From the NCBI GenBank assembly GCA_012274445.1, contig JAAROD010000029.1:930001-994000 (forward strand): DNA of 64,000 nucleotides, written 5' to 3'. Numbering within the stretch: the stretch's first letter is position 1; each line of letters begins with the position of its first letter. Below are positions 33,503-45,900 of the stretch, piece by piece. The notes beneath the pieces are model-generated. The model was not told the origin of the DNA. It did no database searches and was given only the letters and a program-made list of their open reading frames with translations. Source of the DNA: Sclerotiophoma versabilis (taxonomy: Eukaryota; Ascomycota; Dothideomycetes; Pleosporales; Didymellaceae). The position numbers were made by a program, and so were the translations under genes.

Positions 33503-36500
33503 CTCGGGCGAGTTCTGTCGGTATTGATGTGCGATTGAAGTGCTGTGCGACGCGACCCCTATTGATGCGCAATGGTAAAGGCGCAGGCGCGAGCAGGACG
33601 GTGGATGGGTAGAATCAACCTAGGTTGGTCGCTGATAACGAAAGAAAAAGAAGGAACAGTAGGAGCCCAGAAATTGGTGTTGGCTAAACAAAGGATAGGA
33701 AAGGCGCGACAGCAACAATGGGTGTTGTTGAAAGGGTGAGGCTGGAGGTGAGGTAAGAGCTACTGCAAGCTTCAGGTCCAACCGTGTCTCGCGCACAGAC
33801 GCTGATATGCTTGGCGTAGCGCTTGCTCTTTACTAGAGTTTGTATTATTCTTTCTCTCTCGTCTTTTAGATTTGTTGATGTAATAATAATAAAATCTTCA
33901 CTCGACACTGCACACAGCCTCAACGGATGTAATTTTGAAACATGAAGAAACCTCTGCACGAGTTCCTCCACCACTCGCTATTTGCTGTCCCCTTTCACCT
34001 ACATTTCAAAGGCGCCATCATGAGATGTATACAAGTACGAGACAAACCCGACATTGACCATCTCTGACTGTTGCTTGTATATCTATATCTCGACGGCTAT
34101 CTTGGGACTCATCTCGCAGCTGGTGTAAGACAGATACGAATCGAAGTTTGTATTGGAGAAAGAGTAGGGGGGACCTTGTGGAACATGAAATTGCTCTTCG
34201 AGCAGCGTAGTGAGAACAACAAGCGCCTTGAATCTTACTCTTGAGCAGGAACGATATGCTGAGCAAGCCAGAGGTAGTCTGTTGGTCGCAATATGTCTTT
34301 GCATTGCAGTAACGCGTTCCGTCAGCCCAGCAACAGACATTCTCGCTGCTTGTAGTCTGTACCGCATGAGCTGGCCGTCTTCTACATAGCGCATGCCGAC
34401 TCCAAAATAGGAAATCTTGAGTCTAATTATTTGCCGCTTCGACTTGATGTGCTGCTGCTTCACCTTCGATGATAAACGATCACGCGGCCAATCTAGCAAT
34501 CCCTCGGATCGTGACCAGTAGCTGTTTGTCACTATGGCATTGCACCATCATCTTATTGCAGCAACACCTCCGTTCACTAGTCAATGGCTAAGTGAGATAG
34601 CACCAGTGCAAATACCGCTGTCGGACGAGCTCCGAACCCCAGCCACTCGCAGTTCAATCGGGTATCAAGTTCGCGTCATGGTCTCGACAAAGTTTAATCA
34701 CAGATCAGGATCAGACGGCAGGCTTCAATTTGATACGAACTGCCCAAGGGCTGGGCGATCCGCGATCAGGTCCACGGTGGACACAAAGTTCACTAGCAAC
34801 AAATATGACTGATTCGCAGGCATTTTCCACGCGCCGTGCCGTCCTCCCTCTCCGTACCAAACAATTGCAACCAAGTTCTGAGCACCCACACTAGGGCATG
34901 CCCTTACAGTGACTGCGAGATGGGAATTTACATGTACCCACCTCGTGTTCACCGCCTCGCGGTTACTCAAGAGATCTGCTTGGTCAGAACTGGAAGTACT
35001 TACGGGTACCGTGCGCAACGGAGCACTTACAGTCGAAGTAACGGTATCTAACCCAAGGTTGCGATACTTTACCAGAGCGAACCCTGAAATTCACGCCATT
35101 GTGCAAGCGGTTGCTCGTGCAGCAGCATCACACGCTCGTTGCTTCGAGCAGGTGCAGACAAGAGCGCGTACACACACCGGCTCAACACACCACATTCCTG
35201 TGCTCATACCCCACACCACCTACAATGCTTCCTCTCTTGTCAACGGTCCGTACAAGCAAGACGTTGTGGGTGATAGGGATGCTTGCCTGCATGGCAGACG
35301 AGGCCTTTCGAGTTCTACATATGTATGTCTTTTCAACCCCTTGCCTGATCCTGGCCAGTGATCGCAGCACAGGTTCACTCTGCATGCCTATTGGCAGAGT
35401 ATCTGATTCAGACTGCCTTGATATGGGAAGGTGTGGTCCCGTGACTGAAATGGTATGCGGGAGGCAGTGGAAACGGCACACAAGTGAGGACGAATGACCT
35501 TGCAAAGACTGGGGCAGAGAGACTTGTGGCTTGTGCGCAACCTGGATGGTGGGACACACTCGTAAGAATCGCCGTCCTCTCCCGATGGACTACTGAAACT
35601 GTTGAGACAGAGCAAAAGGACCGTCTCTTCTCGTCTTTCACGAAAGCAAGTGTTCAGAGCAGGCTCGCTCGCGAGCTCGGATGGCCTTTGATGTGTTGTC
35701 AATGTGGCGAGTGTAGATCAGGGCTCAGCCTCATTCTGCTGCAGCTGGCCCATTTATCATCTGCACTTAGCCACACTTCAGCTGGCATGGACGGTCGCTC
35801 CGGCTCGTCAGTCAAAAATATGGCGATTAAAATACTGTCCTGCAGCTTGTGGTAATGCGTTGCAACGGCTACAGGAATAGCAACCGGCATTATGCAAAGG
35901 CGTCATTTTCGCTGCATGGGCTCCATACAATGCGTATGACTCCTCCGCACGAGAAACCCTAGCCGTCTCTCACGCTACGCGGCCTGATTGATCCGTTAGA
36001 CTTGCCCTGGCGCAAGGCCTTTGAGCAAACCCGGACGATGTAGGGCTCTCAACGAGTCCGGTCATTGACCGTTCGAGTGGGCTGCATTGATCCGTCTATG
36101 GTGTATATTGTTCCTGCCGTACGATGCATCTAAACAAGCGATCTGATCGTCGCACGTCGTCCAATAGGTCCAAGGTACAATGTGAGCTGAAGAAATGTTG
36201 TAGTTTGGGTAAGAAACGAGGTCTGCTCTGGTGGTCAAACCGACCGAAGTATGTCCCTCGCTAGGCTACTTGTCTCAGCTCTTCACTAGAACCGCCTCTA
36301 CATGAAGCAGCTTCAGAAATGAGCTCATAGAACGGCAGGCTTCAACCGACTCCTTGATGGCTTTGCAACGGCATTGATGGTGTGAGCAAACGAAGGGTAG
36401 AGGCAGCCGAGCAGCCAATTGGGCTCTGCACTTACTGCCGCCGCGCAAGGACTCACTGCGAATCGTCGCCCACCATCAAGTTCCGAACGGTCGACTGGCT

Positions 36501-37434
36501 GCGCTTTGTCCTCAAGCCTCCACCCGCTTCTCAAGCGCAAGCGCCCGTAACTGAACCAAGAATGCTTTCCGTGCCGGTGTCAGCCCAAGTGCGCAAGGCC
36601 ATGGGCTGCTATGTCGTCGTTGGGGGTGTCTTGCGCGTGCGCTTGTCGCGACAGGATACATATCGACGCCCTGCTCACCCCCGCAGAATCCTCAAAGGGT
36701 TGAGACCCAACGGATCATCACAGGCGAGCTTACTATCTACTGATTCCTTCTTCGTATAAACTAGGAATCCCTTGGATACGCATCCAGACTGGCCTTGAAT
36801 TTTCAAGAGCGGCCGACTCAAGCCCGCCCCACTGCGGCGACGGTGAATTGAATCCCCACACTTGGACGGCAGACCCTGAGGGACGTAACGGGAGGCGTGA
36901 GCCCGTGCCAGGATACGGATATAATATCACTCGCTATCCGCGTCGTTGCTCGTACGCTTCGCTGTCGCTTTTCGCTCAAAACCCCACGATACCCTTGCAC
37001 AGCCCCGTCTGATCGGTCTTTGCCGAAGCAGCGCCACACCTTCGGTGGCGCCGAAGAGCAACAGGCATCCAACAACACTTGCTTGGGTTAAGTGGCCACT
37101 GCGTTGTACATTCTTGCTGGATGACTTAAATTGTTTGACTTCCAATCTGACTACCCTGGATCATATCGAATTTGCCACTTCCGTCCCGGCAGTGTAGACT
37201 ACCCGCCGCCGTCGCCCACTCTACCAATCCATCTGACAGAACATACCCGAGCTGAATACTGCTGACGGTCCCGAATATCCAATCGTCCCAGCAACTCGAA
37301 ACACCCGACTCCCCTGCGTCGTTAGACCCTTCTTCCATGAGTTTCACACCCTGACAAGCACATGCCTCCATGAGGTACCCACAGCACACAGGGTTCCGCA
37401 ATACACATAGTCGGGTCACACAAACCTACCCGAC
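33503..37434. other. Gene-poor interval, divergent THO1 / methyltransferase-like gene
   Basis: 3.9 kb with no supported gene. Frames of 100-150 codons (34083-34532 -, 34909-35361 +, 35182-35559 -, 36382-36759 +) overlap or begin at non-ATG codons and show no family features. The last 250 bases are C/A-rich leader-like sequence before the ATG at 37435. Confidence 0.5.
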
Positions 37435-40400
37435 ATGGCTTCCTATAAGTCACAGTATGGTCCTCCAAGGAGAATAGACGATAACGCCCCCACGACACGG
37501 TTGCCGAAACGATCCATCACACCTACTACTACCAAATCCCAGCTACCCACTAGCAGTAGCCAGTCAAAACTGCAGAAGAGGAGGCCTTCGCGCGATGAGC
37601 CAGCGCAGTCAGAAAGGGTGTTCTCAAATCAGAAAGAGCTCGCACGGAAAGTTGGCTCACGTCAGGCATCTGATACTGCCGCGCCTTCAATCATTCCAGC
37701 TCCAGGCTTTGCATCGTACAAGGCCAGGTCAACCAACTCCTCATCTCGATTACCAAAGCTTGAAGTACCTGTGAACACTCGAACGCCTTCTCTTGTATCA
37801 GGATCATCCGCATCAACTATTGAAAGCCCACGTTCCAATGTATTGAGAAGGAAACAACCAAGCGTTGGGACAAGCAGTCAACACAATCTACGGACCCGGG
37901 ACGACTCCATGTCCTCTCAAGAGGGTGCTCGACAAGCTGAAGATAACTCAGGGGGCTTCAAGGACCCCTTTACAGAGTCTGTGTTCGGCATCTCTCTGCC
38001 ACCGTCCTCTAGTGTTCTAGCCCGCTCTGATACAGAGCTTGAGTCTCCGCAGAATGGCCTATATGACAATATTGGCCCTTTGGATGTTTATCCTATCCCT
38101 GCGCCACATTATGCCGTCTCAGCAACTCCTTCAACACGTTACGCAGACTCTCCGGGTGCTTTCAGCATCTCATCGACGGCAACTTCCATAACCTCCTACT
38201 CGCCAGCGATCGCTTTATCGAAATCTTCCTACAGAGTCAGACAAGTGAGCCCATTGGAGAGTCGACCGCCTGTAAGTCGACACAGGGCACCAGAAGAGCC
38301 CAGCGTTCGTACGACACATGGATTATCGACTGTTCGCGAATCGTCTACATCTTCCTCGTCAGCATCTACCGTTGTAGGTGAAGCAGGAAAGACAGACTTG
38401 GCAAAGAAACACCTGCCTGTTGTACCACAAAGTCCACCGGTACTCAAAGCAGCCTCGACAATACAGACAAAGCCTCGGGTTCAGCCTGTACCGGAGCTTG
38501 CTCATTTGGTTGACCCTTCTCCGGTATCACCACCAAGCTTGAGGCGACCATCAAGGCCAAGCAGAGATGGAACGCCCGAAATCCACGGGCTTCGCGATCC
38601 ATCTCCAGTAATTCAGAGTAACATGGCCAGCTTTCCAGCTCATCATAGACGGACAAGTTCTACAGAATCGAAGTTTGGATCGCATCCTCCTGCAAGGCCT
38701 CGTATGGCGGTACCGGCCAAGGCTTCTTCCCGCAATCCTTCGCCAATTCCCATATCGAGTATTCCTTCTACACCTAGTGCACTTAAACGTGGAACCACAC
38801 CGGACGAACAGAAGGAACGCGATACGCGGCGATCAAGCACGCTACCAGCTTCAGCTCCAGCCCCAAGTTCTGGCAAAAGATTTGGCTTCTTCTCTCGACG
38901 CACGAAAACCGATCCTGCGCCGCATGCCAGCAAATCAGAAAGCAAGCTGGTTCGCAAAGGGCCAGCAGCAGGTACTGGCCACGAAGGATATGGAAGACAT
39001 GCATCTAGGGGCAGGAGTAGCAGTTCGATAGGTGCAAGCATTGGACGATCGGCCAGCGCAGGCACAACATCTGAAAGTTTGACTCAGACTCCACCGACTC
39101 GTAAGAGTAGCATGACCAGCACGGCGAGCGGCGAGATGGATGATTTCTTTCTCAATCGGCTTACTCCCGTGATTCTGCGGGGAGCTGGAAGCAGCTCAGA
39201 ATTGACCCGCAGTCCAGAACCGATGAACAGCAGCAGTAGTCTCGACGTCTCGAATCGTGCGAAGCAACCTATGGGGAACACAACAAGTGTCACAGCTGAG
39301 CCTATCAACGACAAGGCTCGACCTAGATTGTTGCCTTCAGCGATGCCGAACACTATGCGCAGTGCGTCGCCAACCAAGAAACCATCGAGAAGGCCGTCGG
39401 AAAGTGACGATGACTCCAAGAGGTCATTTTTGCCCACACTTGCATCAAGACGCACCTCACGCGCAGTAAAGCCTGCAGAGGGTGTTCTGAGTCCACCGAG
39501 GAGTCGTAGTATCTCAAAATCACGTAAGGACTCTGTGGATAACGAGGGCAGCTGGCTTCGATCATCAAAGAAGACTAAGGTTGAGAAAGAGAAGGAGCGA
39601 CCTAAGCCGTCAAAGTGGAACTTTTTCTCGCGCGCCCATGCAGCTCCACGAGTCGAGACACCTGCAGCCCAAGAGATTGATATCGCAAGCGCAGGGCCTG
39701 GTTCGAGATCCGTAGCGCACTATGCGCTGATGGACGCTCAATCTAGCCTGAACATGGAAGATATTGAACAGCTGATGAAGGAGGCAGCGGGCAACACCGA
39801 CACGGAGAGCGTGTTTTCTGACAACGACTCCATGCGGAAGGAGCGCATGCAGTCAATGCTCCTCCCGCCCAAGCCCATCTTGCCAGCTTTTGCCCCGCCC
39901 TCTCGTCCTGCATCACCAAAAGTCATACTGCGGTCAGAGCAGTCACTGCAGCGGTTTGCTAACCTCAGTGTCAATACCGACGTGCAGCATGTGTCTGAAT
40001 CATCGCCGAGGCACTCACAAGCTGGCACAATCTTCGACCTCTCGCCGCCTTCGTCGCCAGTCACGCAGCAACCACCCGCGCAGGATGAGGTTGCACCAGA
40101 GAGCGCACCGGCTCCTGTTGCCTTCGAGCTGCCTCCGCAAGCAAAGCCTCCTATTGAAAGCATCCTTTCCCTAGGTCCAGCACCCACAAGTCCTCCTCCT
40201 CGACCGAGTCGACTGCCACAAGTCGGTCGCATCCCTCAAGTCATATCGAGTCGCGGCAAGCCCCGTCAACCCTCATCTCGATCGTTCTCGCGACCATTCG
40301 CAACCGACCAGCCTCGCCCGACTGCCCTCCCACGCACCTCCTTTGACTCAATTGGCTCGATGGTTGCTACTGTTGGCCCTGTTGAGCCTTTTCCGACACT

Positions 40401-42138
40401 TCAAGGACTTGGTGCCCTCTCTCATGAATCAGCCATTGCGACCATAAGCCCCTTTTCTGACGAATCCCGTCAGAGCGAATTTTTCAAATTTTCACCACGC
40501 AAGGACTCTGAGGTATCCTATTCAAGTAGTTCAGGTGTCTGGAGTTTTGCTCCTGTCGCCGGTACTGCTATTGTTCCTCCTCCAGAAGCCCCGCTAGCAG
40601 ACGATGAGCTATGGAATGAGTACGATGATCTGCTTGACCAAGTCGTCTCACCCGGCGGTACAGTCCGAAAGGCTCCAGTACGCAGCGAGGACCCTTCACT
40701 CAAGCCACCTCCTCTCCACACGAAGACATCATGTGTTTCAGTCCTCTCTGGAACCTCGGAACAGGAAGCTTCGGTGCCTTCCGTGCACATTCGCCGCTCC
40801 CGCTTGCTTGCCGCCCTGTACTCTCACCAGTCACCTACATCTTCTATGGCTCTGTCAGATGTCATCAACGACTACAGTGACCGTAAGCTCAGTGTTGTCG
40901 ACTCAACTACAGGACGATTGAGCCTACCGCTCAGTCCCAGTCTGTCCGCTGTCTCAGCCAAGAGACGCTCGACTCGAACCAGTTTGCCCATGTCCTTACC
41001 ATTGACAGACAGGCAATCAAAGGCCACCGTCACCTTAGGATCTGACAAAGACCGCAACAGTACCACTGCAAGTCGTTACAGAGATACACGTCATATGGAC
41101 ATCGCTGAAGCCCAAGCATTTGGTCATGCCTCTATGGCTGACCTCCGCTTCGGTGCCCTAATGACAAGCAAATGGCTCTCATTCGGTCGCGTGCTCTTCA
41201 GCCCGGTGCATTTCCAGCTCAAAGATGCCCATGAAGACCGTATCCTCGTGATTGACGGCACTGGCAAGGACTGGTCCTTCTATTGCGCTCTCACCTACTC
41301 CGAAGCAGCTGTTTACGACCTGGGCCCTGCTCCATCCTCTCCTCCTTCGACTGACAGAAAGTCTGCACTTCCCAACCATCGTCATATCCGCCACACCTCT
41401 CTCACAAACGCACTGCCGTATCCGCAGAACTTCTTCGCATGCGTCGTTCTCCGCTTCCCTTCGGCGCAGCCTTCGGCCACTCATAACTTCCTTTTGTCCG
41501 AGGCCAAGCGGGTGCTTCGCCCTGGTGGCTACCTTGAGTTCAGTGTCCTGGATCTGGACCTTGTCAACATGGGAAATCGCGCCCGCCGTGCTGTGCGTCA
41601 GTTGAAAATGGACATTCACCGTGTGGACGAGAGCATCTCGCTCCGTAACATCAGTGATGAGATTATCGCAGGCCTAGGTCGCAAGCGGTTCGTAGAATGC
41701 AAATCCTGTGTTGTGGGAGTACCAGTAGCTGGGAATTTGCCCACCCCCAACGACATTAATCACCCTATGAGGAAAAACAGTACAGCAAGCTCACGCAAAA
41801 GAGCCGACAGCAACCTTCAACCTTTGACGCTGCCGAAGTCCGAGCCATCATTCTCCGATCTTCTTAACACCTCGACCCCATCTGAGTCAACTGACAAGGG
41901 GATCGCCGACAAAGTTGCACGCGTTGGTCGCTGGTGGTACTCTCGCTGCTACGAGAGTATCGTGCTGCCTGACGGAGAAGGACCAGACGCAGCACTGCCA
42001 AGCGATATCCTCAAGAACAGTATCTGGCGCGATAACAATCTCATACGCGAATGCGAGGAGCTCGGCACCAGCTTTCGTATGCTTATCGGCTATGCACAAA
42101 AGCCGGAAGTCAGCCTCAGACGTCACGTCAGTGTTTAA
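37435..42138 (+). CDS. Large disordered protein with C-terminal methyltransferase-like domain
   Basis: Single exon, 1567 aa. Residues 1 to about 1220 are Ser/Pro/Arg-rich low-complexity sequence with many SP/TP and RRxS sites, predicted disordered, with few short hydrophobic patches. From about residue 1235 a class I SAM-methyltransferase-like fold is visible: motif I region ILVIDGTGKDWSFYC near 1270 followed by AAVYDLG; ALPYPQNFFACVVLRFP near 1327 (Methyltransf_11 motif IV-like); and EAKRVLRPGGYLEFSVLDLD near 1360. The glycine motif is degenerate (DGTGKD rather than the usual GxGxG), and a Ser/Pro insert separates motif I and IV. The end (GRWWYSRCYESIVLP ... CEELGTSFRMLIGY) looks like the domain's closing helices. 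Function unknown; it could be an active or inactive methyltransferase. Confidence 0.85.
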   Translation: MASYKSQYGPPRRIDDNAPTTRLPKRSITPTTTKSQLPTSSSQSKLQKRRPSRDEPAQSERVFSNQKELARKVGSRQASDTAAPSIIPAPGFASYKARSTNSSSRLPKLEVPVNTRTPSLVSGSSASTIESPRSNVLRRKQPSVGTSSQHNLRTRDDSMSSQEGARQAEDNSGGFKDPFTESVFGISLPPSSSVLARSDTELESPQNGLYDNIGPLDVYPIPAPHYAVSATPSTRYADSPGAFSISSTATSITSYSPAIALSKSSYRVRQVSPLESRPPVSRHRAPEEPSVRTTHGLSTVRESSTSSSSASTVVGEAGKTDLAKKHLPVVPQSPPVLKAASTIQTKPRVQPVPELAHLVDPSPVSPPSLRRPSRPSRDGTPEIHGLRDPSPVIQSNMASFPAHHRRTSSTESKFGSHPPARPRMAVPAKASSRNPSPIPISSIPSTPSALKRGTTPDEQKERDTRRSSTLPASAPAPSSGKRFGFFSRRTKTDPAPHASKSESKLVRKGPAAGTGHEGYGRHASRGRSSSSIGASIGRSASAGTTSESLTQTPPTRKSSMTSTASGEMDDFFLNRLTPVILRGAGSSSELTRSPEPMNSSSSLDVSNRAKQPMGNTTSVTAEPINDKARPRLLPSAMPNTMRSASPTKKPSRRPSESDDDSKRSFLPTLASRRTSRAVKPAEGVLSPPRSRSISKSRKDSVDNEGSWLRSSKKTKVEKEKERPKPSKWNFFSRAHAAPRVETPAAQEIDIASAGPGSRSVAHYALMDAQSSLNMEDIEQLMKEAAGNTDTESVFSDNDSMRKERMQSMLLPPKPILPAFAPPSRPASPKVILRSEQSLQRFANLSVNTDVQHVSESSPRHSQAGTIFDLSPPSSPVTQQPPAQDEVAPESAPAPVAFELPPQAKPPIESILSLGPAPTSPPPRPSRLPQVGRIPQVISSRGKPRQPSSRSFSRPFATDQPRPTALPRTSFDSIGSMVATVGPVEPFPTLQGLGALSHESAIATISPFSDESRQSEFFKFSPRKDSEVSYSSSSGVWSFAPVAGTAIVPPPEAPLADDELWNEYDDLLDQVVSPGGTVRKAPVRSEDPSLKPPPLHTKTSCVSVLSGTSEQEASVPSVHIRRSRLLAALYSHQSPTSSMALSDVINDYSDRKLSVVDSTTGRLSLPLSPSLSAVSAKRRSTRTSLPMSLPLTDRQSKATVTLGSDKDRNSTTASRYRDTRHMDIAEAQAFGHASMADLRFGALMTSKWLSFGRVLFSPVHFQLKDAHEDRILVIDGTGKDWSFYCALTYSEAAVYDLGPAPSSPPSTDRKSALPNHRHIRHTSLTNALPYPQNFFACVVLRFPSAQPSATHNFLLSEAKRVLRPGGYLEFSVLDLDLVNMGNRARRAVRQLKMDIHRVDESISLRNISDEIIAGLGRKRFVECKSCVVGVPVAGNLPTPNDINHPMRKNSTASSRKRADSNLQPLTLPKSEPSFSDLLNTSTPSESTDKGIADKVARVGRWWYSRCYESIVLPDGEGPDAALPSDILKNSIWRDNNLIRECEELGTSFRMLIGYAQKPEVSLRRHVSV

Positions 42139-42926
42139 GCTCTTTTCACTCTCCTCTTCACTCACCTGAGCTGCGCTCCAATCGTCCCGGAGACAGACTT
42201 TTGATAACACCACTTTGTAATGGGTTTTGTTTTGGTTTAACGGGAGTTTTGCTGCGTTCAAGCGTCACGTTTCTGCTTTTCTTATACCCTCGACGCATAG
42301 CGATTGCATGGCATTGTACAGCATCGCTACCGCTCCACTGCGCAAGCCTGACCTCATCACTACTAACGTCACGAAAAAACTTATGTAATCTTCCTTTTGA
42401 CCGCCAAGTTGGATTTGGACATGCTGGTAATGGACAACTAATGGGTCTGCAATACTCAAGATACCCTTATGATACTATACGTTTATGTAGATACGAGAAT
42501 GATTGCAATGGCATATATGATATCCAGAGTGTACATCCTGTTATGGTGATTGATTAATTTACTCTGTGCTGTGATCATGATAGTAATTGGGGCATATGTC
42601 GATGAGACTTTTGGAAGTGTTGGCCTTGTAGCACGATCGTCGAATCCCAGCAGGACTGCAAAGTAACCATCCCAGTCTCAATGGCCGAAGTTCTTTGCAG
42701 AAGAACAGTGGACTCATTCCGATCCTGTGCTTCAGTCATAACTAGTGGCATGCAAAAGGGGACGTAATCTTCTCTCCAACCCAATTCCACCAAGTCTGCT
42801 AGCAAGTTTTGCAAATCCAAAGTCCACAACGTGGGAGAGGTAACATTCGTGCGCTGCCCATTTTCAACCTGCGATTCTCCAGCGATTCCTCATCTTCAGT
42901 TTCGCTCGACTCAGTTCTAGCTGATG
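42139..42926. other. Intergenic between convergent genes
   Basis: 788 bases between the 3' ends of the methyltransferase-like gene (+) and the ZZ/EF-hand gene (-). T-rich and A+T-rich around 42360-42560, as expected for 3' flanks. No gene supported. Confidence 0.5.
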
Positions 42927-45900
42927 TCACAAACTCACCCAATCCATCCAGCTCTCCAAGAATCTGAGTCTGCCATCCTTCAGCACCTCCTCAAACTCGT
43001 CAAAGCTCAAAAGTCCATCGCCATTTCTCTTTCGACTCTCCTGCTCTATGGCCTCACAGCTCGCCAGCAGCCTGGTGTACAGCGGAGACTCGGGATTGTT
43101 GGCATTGCGACGCAGGTTTGCGATTAAAGCAGCCGTTTGGTCTGGCTCAGGTGCAATTGCATACAGGTTTTGAGTATGCGCAACGTGGCGACGCGTGTAG
43201 GACATTGTTTGCTTGCCGTCGGGAGAGATGGCAAGGGAGAGTGTTTGAAGCCAAGGTGTGTTGGTTACGTGAGGAATTTTAATGTCCTGTGCCGGGAGAG
43301 TAAGTCCTGAAGACGAGGATGTCGCAGCTGCTTCGTCTTCTCCAAAGAAAGCGGGGCTGGCCCTGGGGGTTGCTGAAACATTGCTCGGCGAGTCGAAGAC
43401 ATCCGTGACCAATTGTCCTTCACTGTCGCGAAATTCAATGCCTGAGGGCGGCGTGCCGGTGGGTGTTGTGAGTTTCTCGGCATGTTCCTCTTCGAGACTT
43501 GGATCTTCGTCAGAAGGATGGCGAACGTGGACGAAGAAGGGACCGTGTGGGCCGATGCGAATCCGTCCATCCTCGTCTGCGAAGTCTTCGAGGTCTTGCT
43601 CAATTTCTGACGCCGTGGTAGATTGATAAGAGCCTTCTACAGCTGCTGTGTCTGCAGTTGTCTCGGGATCAGCCATTGAGTTGGGCCGGAACTGTGGCAT
43701 CGTAGGGTCACGGTAGACTGCGGGGAATGCACTGGATCGGTCTGCGCTACCGTTCTCCGCTTGCGATGCGGCACAATCTGGTGGATTCAGGAGTCGGATG
43801 GTAGCTGATACCAGCTCTTGGTACAGCTGCTCTTTGAAGAGCTCGGCATTCCACTCAGCTATACTGTCCAGAGAATCTTCGTTGGGAACCTTGAGATCTT
43901 TCAAGGCTAGCCCTTCGGCAGCTACGATTATGGTGCGTATCATAGACGTGTACCATTTCGGATTCTCGTTATATGTGTGTCGTTTCATAGTTTCGAGTGC
44001 GCCGATATTCATATGCTGGCAAAAGACATCAACAACACTCTTCACGAATCGGAAGATGCCTATACGGAATATCGCTGCGTTATGATTTCCCCAACCTCTG
44101 TCTTTCTCGAGAAGCGCATCAATGGCCTCGGCATGTTTGCGGCGCTCGCTGCGCAGACTACGAGCATCCAATGCCATGTCTTCTCTAGCCCGGAACAAGG
44201 GGTCGAGTAACTCGTTGAAAGCTTGCTGTGTAATTTGGTATAAGACCTCTTTCCCAAGGTCTTGTTCGAGCTCAGGAATTTCATAGCCGCCCCACTGCTC
44301 GCTGGCCGATTTCGTTGAGGCTGAGTTGCTAGACCAGTCTTTGTGGGTGACTTGGTCTTGAAAATGCACTCTTGACGATCGGCGGGACATGGTTTGTTCA
44401 GGTTTAGGTTCTGAGGCAGAAGGGCCTGCAGGATTGCCTGTCGCTGCCTCTTCGTCGTCTGTGGGTTCTGCACCGCCAGGTCTCGTCAGGCCCTCTTCCT
44501 CGTCCAGAGTGAATTCACGTCTAGCCCATGCTTTTTGTACCAGACGCTCTCCCTTGTTCTCTTTAGATGAGCCATCAAGCAGCTGATGGAGTTCATTGGC
44601 CTCAATCACAGACTTGCGAGTGGCGCTTTCGAAATCGGTGTCAAGAATGACAGGAGAAGTTTCGTCGAAAGTGCCGGCTTGCTTCTGTGCAAAGCTGGCG
44701 TTTGGAGCGTTAGATGTTGGAAGGCTATTGGGAGGGAACGCTGAGCCTAGAGGCTGACCAGACCGCACAGTGTCCATGCTGTTGCGTAGTGAGAGTTCTT
44801 CTGTCAACTCAGCAACGAAGTTACGGGTGGCTTCCTTTTCCATGGCGTAATAAGCTCGAAAAACTCGCAGAACATCTCGGCGCGAGATATAGCCATCGCC
44901 ATCAATGTCGTAGCCGTTGAAGACAATCCTGGCTTTGACTTTCATGTCAGTGGTGTGCATACCGTCAATGCCCTTGATCCATTCTTCAAAACCGATGAGG
45001 CCATTCTTGTCGCTATCGTAATACTGAAAGATGCGGTCGTAGATAAGGTTGGGCGCGGCAACGAAGCCGTTGTATCGAGGCACAAAGGCATGGTTGAAGG
45101 CGCGTCGGTCGAGGGCCCATCCAACTTGATTGGGGTCATTCGTCCATTCAGTGCTTGCAAGGCATGTGAACTGATCCCACAGCGCCTCAATCTCCTCAAC
45201 CTCCATCTTTGTCTCTGAAGCTAGACGCCTCTTCAGCGCCGAGTTGACCGAGTGATGGATCATATGCGGTTGACCGGGGTAGAGGGGTTCTTGCTTCGCT
45301 AGGGAAAGGTAAGGCGCTGGCACTCGTATCTTGTAGAAGACATGAGTTTTGGTATGAGAGTTGGTGGCTTCGCAGGTGGAGCAAAGGTCAAAATCGACGC
45401 AATTGGCGCAATGCCATCTGGTTCCGCGTATCGGTTTCTCGTCGCACGAGTTACAAGTGATGCCGCGGTGGATGACGCCTTCTTGGCGTGCACGATCTTC
45501 TGCGATGTGGTACAGGGTGCGCTGGAGCGTCTGTCCATCAGGGTCGATGCCGTCGGCGTCGGTATCGTCCTCACTGTTCCAGGATATTTCTGTGCCGGCG
45601 ACGCTTTCCGCGCCGTCTGCCGCAGCAGGCCGAGCGTCATTCAGCCGCTGGGTGCGTCTCTCGACAGCACGAGGAACCGTGGCAGGGCTCGGCAGGCGGT
45701 CGCCAACCCAACGGGTGACGGCCTCGACCTCGGCAGGAGCAAGTGGTCGATTCGAGAAGCCCGAGTCCAGCAGGCGGTCGAGGAACACGTCGTACAGTCG
45801 CGCCGTCTCGACTTGGATGGCATCGGCACCAGCCTCTGGGGCCATGGGCACGAGCAACTCTCGAAGCTCATCTGGGGCAATGAGGTTCTGGGGGTCGAGC

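Noticed and set aside
32543..33538. 331-codon plus-strand open frame
   Set aside because: Antisense shadow of the THO1-like gene, whose SAP motif and RGG tail are clear.
34083..34532. 149-codon minus-strand frame
   Set aside because: No family motif, no splice-supported extension, and embedded in a sparse interval with many random frames of similar size.
36382..36759. 125-codon plus-strand frame with Cys/Arg near the N-terminus, superficially like a Zn2Cys6 start
   Set aside because: It starts at a non-ATG codon and has too few cysteines for a Zn2Cys6 cluster.
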